From positions 1 to 8,727 of the forward strand of contig QMPB01000155.1 of the NCBI GenBank assembly GCA_003648395.1: a stretch of DNA of 8,727 bases, read 5' to 3'. This stretch comes from Bacteroidota bacterium. GTDB lineage: Bacteria; Bacteroidota; Bacteroidia; Bacteroidales; UBA1556. The notes beneath the pieces are model-generated. The model saw nothing but the letters and a program-made list of their open reading frames with translations. It ran no database searches and was not told where the DNA came from. Positions 6,090 to 8,727 of this stretch are shown here, one piece after another; the first letter of the stretch is position 1; each line of letters starts with the position of its first letter. The translations under genes were made by a program, and so were the position numbers.

Positions 6090-7148
6090 ATGCGAAACTT
6101 TTTTAAACTCATATTAATAGTATTAGCAATAATAATTGCTATCCCCGTTGTATTTCTTACTTATGCTACAATAACGGCTTATAATCCTGATTACAAGGAG
6201 ATTTTGGAAGAAAATACTACTAACGATATTTTTGCGGATACTGCTGTTATTAAATTAATGTCATGGAATATTGGGTATTGTGGATTAAATGCCGAAATGG
6301 ATTTCTTTTATAGTGGTGGCAAAAACGTATATCCTAAAGTAGATGTAGTAATGAATAATATAAGAGGTGTCAAAAGAAATTTAAAAAACAATGAATATGT
6401 AGATTTCATGCTTCTTCAAGAAGTTGATGAAGCATCATTAAGGTCATATCATACAAATCAAGTTGATACTTTTATAAACCTATTTAAAGGTCATCATTCT
6501 ACTTTTGCATATAATTATAAAACTTTATTTGTTCCCCTACCCATTCACAAACCCATGGGTGGAGCTATAAGCGGATTACAAACATTAAGTAGAAACACTC
6601 CCATAAAAGCTACTAGATATTCATTCGAAGGAAACTTTGCTTGGCCAAAATCATTGGCAATGCTAAATCGTTGTTTTATGGTAAACCGTTACGCTGTAAG
6701 CAATGGCAAGGAACTATTGGTGATAAACTCTCACAATTCGGCTTATGATGATGGCGGATTACGAAAAGCACAAATGCAGCAAATAAAAACATTTGTATTA
6801 TCAGAATATGAAAAAGGAAATTATATAATAATTGGAGCTGATTGGAATCAATCCCCACCAAATTTTAAGAATAACTTTTCGGAAGACATAATGGATTTTG
6901 ATAATGTAACTTATATAGACGAGAGCTTTATGCCTAGTAGTTGGACTTGGCTGTTTGATAATAATGAACCAACAAATAGAAGAAATTCTATTCCTTATAC
7001 ACAAGGCAAAACGCTAACTACAGTTATAGATTTCTATCTTTTATCACCAAATATTAAAAGCCTTTCTGTAAAAAATATAACTGATGATTTTAGATATTCA
7101 GATCATCAGGCAGTGCAAGCTACCGTACAATTAATTCCAGAAAAATAA
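6090..7148 (+). CDS. Membrane-anchored endonuclease/exonuclease/phosphatase (EEP) family protein
   Basis: The 352-residue product starts with MRNFFK and one hydrophobic helix (about 7-29), followed by an EEP-fold hydrolase domain. Visible active-site residues are Asn60 in SWNIGYCGL, Glu111 in LQEVD (metal ligand), His215 in NSHNS, Asp251 and Asn253 in GADWN, Asp314 in VIDFYLL, and the terminal Asp338-His339 pair in SDHQAV. All key positions are intact, so it should be an active metal-dependent phosphodiesterase or phosphatase. The family acts on substrates as different as DNA, inositol phosphates and sphingomyelin, and the sequence does not decide among them. The positive residues before the helix predict that the catalytic domain faces the periplasm, as an anchored or signal-cleaved protein, which argues against chromosomal DNA repair. 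The permease gene starts within its stop codon (TAATG), so the two are probably co-translated. Similar proteins are, from memory, widespread in Bacteroidota. Confidence 0.87.
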   Translation: MRNFFKLILIVLAIIIAIPVVFLTYATITAYNPDYKEILEENTTNDIFADTAVIKLMSWNIGYCGLNAEMDFFYSGGKNVYPKVDVVMNNIRGVKRNLKNNEYVDFMLLQEVDEASLRSYHTNQVDTFINLFKGHHSTFAYNYKTLFVPLPIHKPMGGAISGLQTLSRNTPIKATRYSFEGNFAWPKSLAMLNRCFMVNRYAVSNGKELLVINSHNSAYDDGGLRKAQMQQIKTFVLSEYEKGNYIIIGADWNQSPPNFKNNFSEDIMDFDNVTYIDESFMPSSWTWLFDNNEPTNRRNSIPYTQGKTLTTVIDFYLLSPNIKSLSVKNITDDFRYSDHQAVQATVQLIPEK

Positions 7149-8389
7149 TGGTAATAATTCGCCTAATAAAAGAAAGTTTTGTATTCGCAGTGCAGAGTTT
7201 GATGGCAAATAAGCTTCAAACAGCATTATCGTTATTGGGTATTACCATTGGTATTTTTTCAGTAATTACCGTATTTACTCTAATCGATTCCTTGGAAAAT
7301 AAGATTAGAACATCCATAAATAGCCTTGGTAGCGAAATAATATACGTACAAAAATGGCCATGGATTTTTGGTGACTACCCATGGTGGAAATTTTATCAAC
7401 GACCAGTTCCAAATATCAAGGATATGGAAGCCATTCGAAAACGTACAAAAACTGCTGAATACGTATGTTTTACTGCCAGTGCTAATAAATCAATTAGCTA
7501 TAAAAGCGAAAGAATAGAAAGTTCACAAATAGTTGCAACAACCTACGATTATCAGTTTATTAATGACTTTGACATTAAAGATGGCCGTTTTTTCTCTCCA
7601 CTGGAAATGAAATCGGGGCATGCTGTAGTTGTTATAGGTAGCGATATTTCAGAAGCTTTGTTTAAAGGTATGAGCCCCGTTGGCAAACAAGTAAAAATTC
7701 TTGGGCGTAAACTTACAGTTATTGGCATTTTTGATAAAGAGGGTGAAGATATGCTTAATAATTCTCCAGATAACAGAGCTATAATTTCAGTAAATTTTGC
7801 GAGAAATATTGTAAATCTTCGTTCTGGCAGCTTAGACCCATCAATACAAATAACACCTAAAATGGGCATTTCCTCTGAGCGATTAAAGGACGATATTAGA
7901 TTGACCCTCCGTTCCGAACATAGATTAAAACCAGCACAAGATGATGATTTCGCTTTAAACGAAATATCTACTATAATTACTAATTTTGATGGCTTATTTA
8001 AGACCATAGGTATAGCAGGTTGGTTTATAGGAGGATTAAGCTTAATGGTTGGTGGTTTTGGAATTGCAAATATTATGTTTGTAAGTGTAAGAGAACGAAC
8101 TAGCCAAATAGGAATACAGAAAGCATTAGGAGCCAAGAATTTTTTTGTTCTGTTTCAATTTTTATTTGAATCTGTTTTCCTATCTTTGTTTGGCGGATTA
8201 ATTGGCTTGATAATTGTTTCTCTGGGCGTGGCAATCGCCTATTACGGCTTTGATTTTCCTTTAATAATGTCCTTTGGTAATATTAGTTTAGGAATAATAG
8301 TATCATTAATAATAGGTTTGGCAGCGGGAATGATTCCTGCTGTAATGGCTTCAAAACTAAGCCCTGTTGAAGCAATTCGTTCTGTTTAA
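7148..8389 (+). CDS. MacB/FtsX-type ABC transporter permease
   Basis: The 413-residue protein has the layout of type VII (MacB/LolC/FtsX-like) ABC permeases: a first membrane helix at about 24-46 (LSLLGITIGIFSVITVF), a large periplasmic domain (about 47-282), then three helices at about 286-314, 332-365 and 379-401. The conserved VRERTSQIGIQKALGAK segment (314-330) after the second helix is the expected coupling region for the ATPase, and the end SPVEAIR is typical. Such transporters do not pump small molecules across the inner membrane; they use ATP to drive periplasmic events such as lipoprotein release, export to an outer-membrane channel or hydrolase activation. The YVQKWPW and YPWWKF phrases (66-82) are familiar from a Bacteroidota subgroup. 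The start overlaps the preceding TAA by one base. No ATPase gene is in the window, so the ATP-binding partner must lie downstream or elsewhere. The substrate is unknown. Confidence 0.9.
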   Translation: MVIIRLIKESFVFAVQSLMANKLQTALSLLGITIGIFSVITVFTLIDSLENKIRTSINSLGSEIIYVQKWPWIFGDYPWWKFYQRPVPNIKDMEAIRKRTKTAEYVCFTASANKSISYKSERIESSQIVATTYDYQFINDFDIKDGRFFSPLEMKSGHAVVVIGSDISEALFKGMSPVGKQVKILGRKLTVIGIFDKEGEDMLNNSPDNRAIISVNFARNIVNLRSGSLDPSIQITPKMGISSERLKDDIRLTLRSEHRLKPAQDDDFALNEISTIITNFDGLFKTIGIAGWFIGGLSLMVGGFGIANIMFVSVRERTSQIGIQKALGAKNFFVLFQFLFESVFLSLFGGLIGLIIVSLGVAIAYYGFDFPLIMSFGNISLGIIVSLIIGLAAGMIPAVMASKLSPVEAIRSV

Positions 8390-8413
8390 ATTAAAAAATA
8401 AAAATTAATTATT

Positions 8414-8727
8414 ATGACAAAAATAACTCTAACTATATTACTATTTATCTTCGGATGGTTTTGTTCATCTCCTTTTGAGCAAATTGACGCAACAGTACAA
8501 CACTTTAATGCAGGAAGGCAAATGTCTGGGAAAAGTGTACAATATCAAGTAAAACTAATTGCAAATAAGCCTTCTCGAAAAATAACTTTTGAAAAGATGT
8601 GGGTAGGAACTAATCCTGCAACTTTAAAAGTTTATACTCTAGATGAGAATAAGCAAGTAAGCTATACATACAAAAAAGGTGATACAATATATATTGATGC
8701 ATATATGAATTACAGACCTAATGATAA
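8414..8727 (+). CDS. Exported protein of unknown function (3' end missing)
   Basis: The frame starts at the ATG at 8414, 24 bases after the permease stop, and is open to the window end (104 complete codons). The N-terminus MTKITLTILLFIFGWFCSS looks like a signal peptide. Cys17 lies near the cut site, but GWFC does not fit the lipobox well, so either ordinary secretion or lipidation is possible. The remainder alternates polar and beta-prone segments (SVQYQVKLIA, KITFEKMWVG, LKVYTL, VSYTYKKGDTIYIDAY), suggesting a beta-sandwich or similar envelope domain. I do not recognise a family. Same strand and tight spacing suggest that it belongs to the EEP/permease unit and works in the periplasm or at the outer membrane. 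Confidence 0.7.
   Translation, partial: MTKITLTILLFIFGWFCSSPFEQIDATVQHFNAGRQMSGKSVQYQVKLIANKPSRKITFEKMWVGTNPATLKVYTLDENKQVSYTYKKGDTIYIDAYMNYRPND

Noticed and set aside
6676..7004. Two minus-strand open frames inside the EEP gene
   Set aside because: They are antisense to the region carrying the EEP catalytic motifs, with no independent support.
7552..8136. 194-codon open frame on the minus strand
   Set aside because: It lies entirely within the permease gene, whose plus-strand product has clear family motifs. The minus-strand product shows no recognisable domain.
1..8727. CRISPR arrays, insertion sequences, tRNA or rRNA genes, phage or toxin-antitoxin genes
   Set aside because: I looked for repeated units, terminal inverted repeats, transposase motifs and tRNA-like cloverleaf sequence on both strands by eye and saw none.

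Overview
The window looks like chromosomal DNA from a member of the Bacteroidota. The evidence is the AT-rich composition, A-rich leaders in place of strong Shine-Dalgarno sites, three matches to the Bacteroidota -7 promoter consensus TAnnTTTG at plausible distances from genes, and protein families typical of that phylum. I cannot assign a genus.

Layout. On the minus strand, positions 2659 to 1 hold a two-gene unit for surface polysaccharide. A sugar transferase with an unusual N-terminal half comes first. A Wzi-like outer-membrane protein follows 27 bases later and runs off the left edge. A 301-base, very AT-rich divergent intergenic region (2660-2960) separates this unit from everything else, which is on the plus strand.

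The plus strand has two blocks. Block one (2961-5998) encodes a 49-residue lipoprotein that is easily missed, a SprT-like zinc metalloprotease overlapping it by 14 bases, the nucleotidase SurE, a 99-residue three-helix membrane protein, and lipid A disaccharide synthase LpxB. Block two (6090 to the right edge) starts after a 91-base gap with a promoter-like element. It encodes a membrane-anchored endonuclease/exonuclease/phosphatase (EEP) domain protein, a MacB/FtsX-type ABC permease whose start codon overlaps the previous stop (TAATG), and an unrecognised exported protein cut off by the window end.

The common theme is the cell envelope: capsule or exopolysaccharide export, lipid A synthesis, lipoproteins and an envelope ABC permease. 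SurE and SprT are housekeeping companions. I found no mobile element, CRISPR array, phage gene, tRNA or rRNA. I see no convincing evidence for a wholly new system. The least explained parts are the EEP/permease/exported-protein cluster, the small lipoprotein that overlaps sprT, and the composite sugar transferase.
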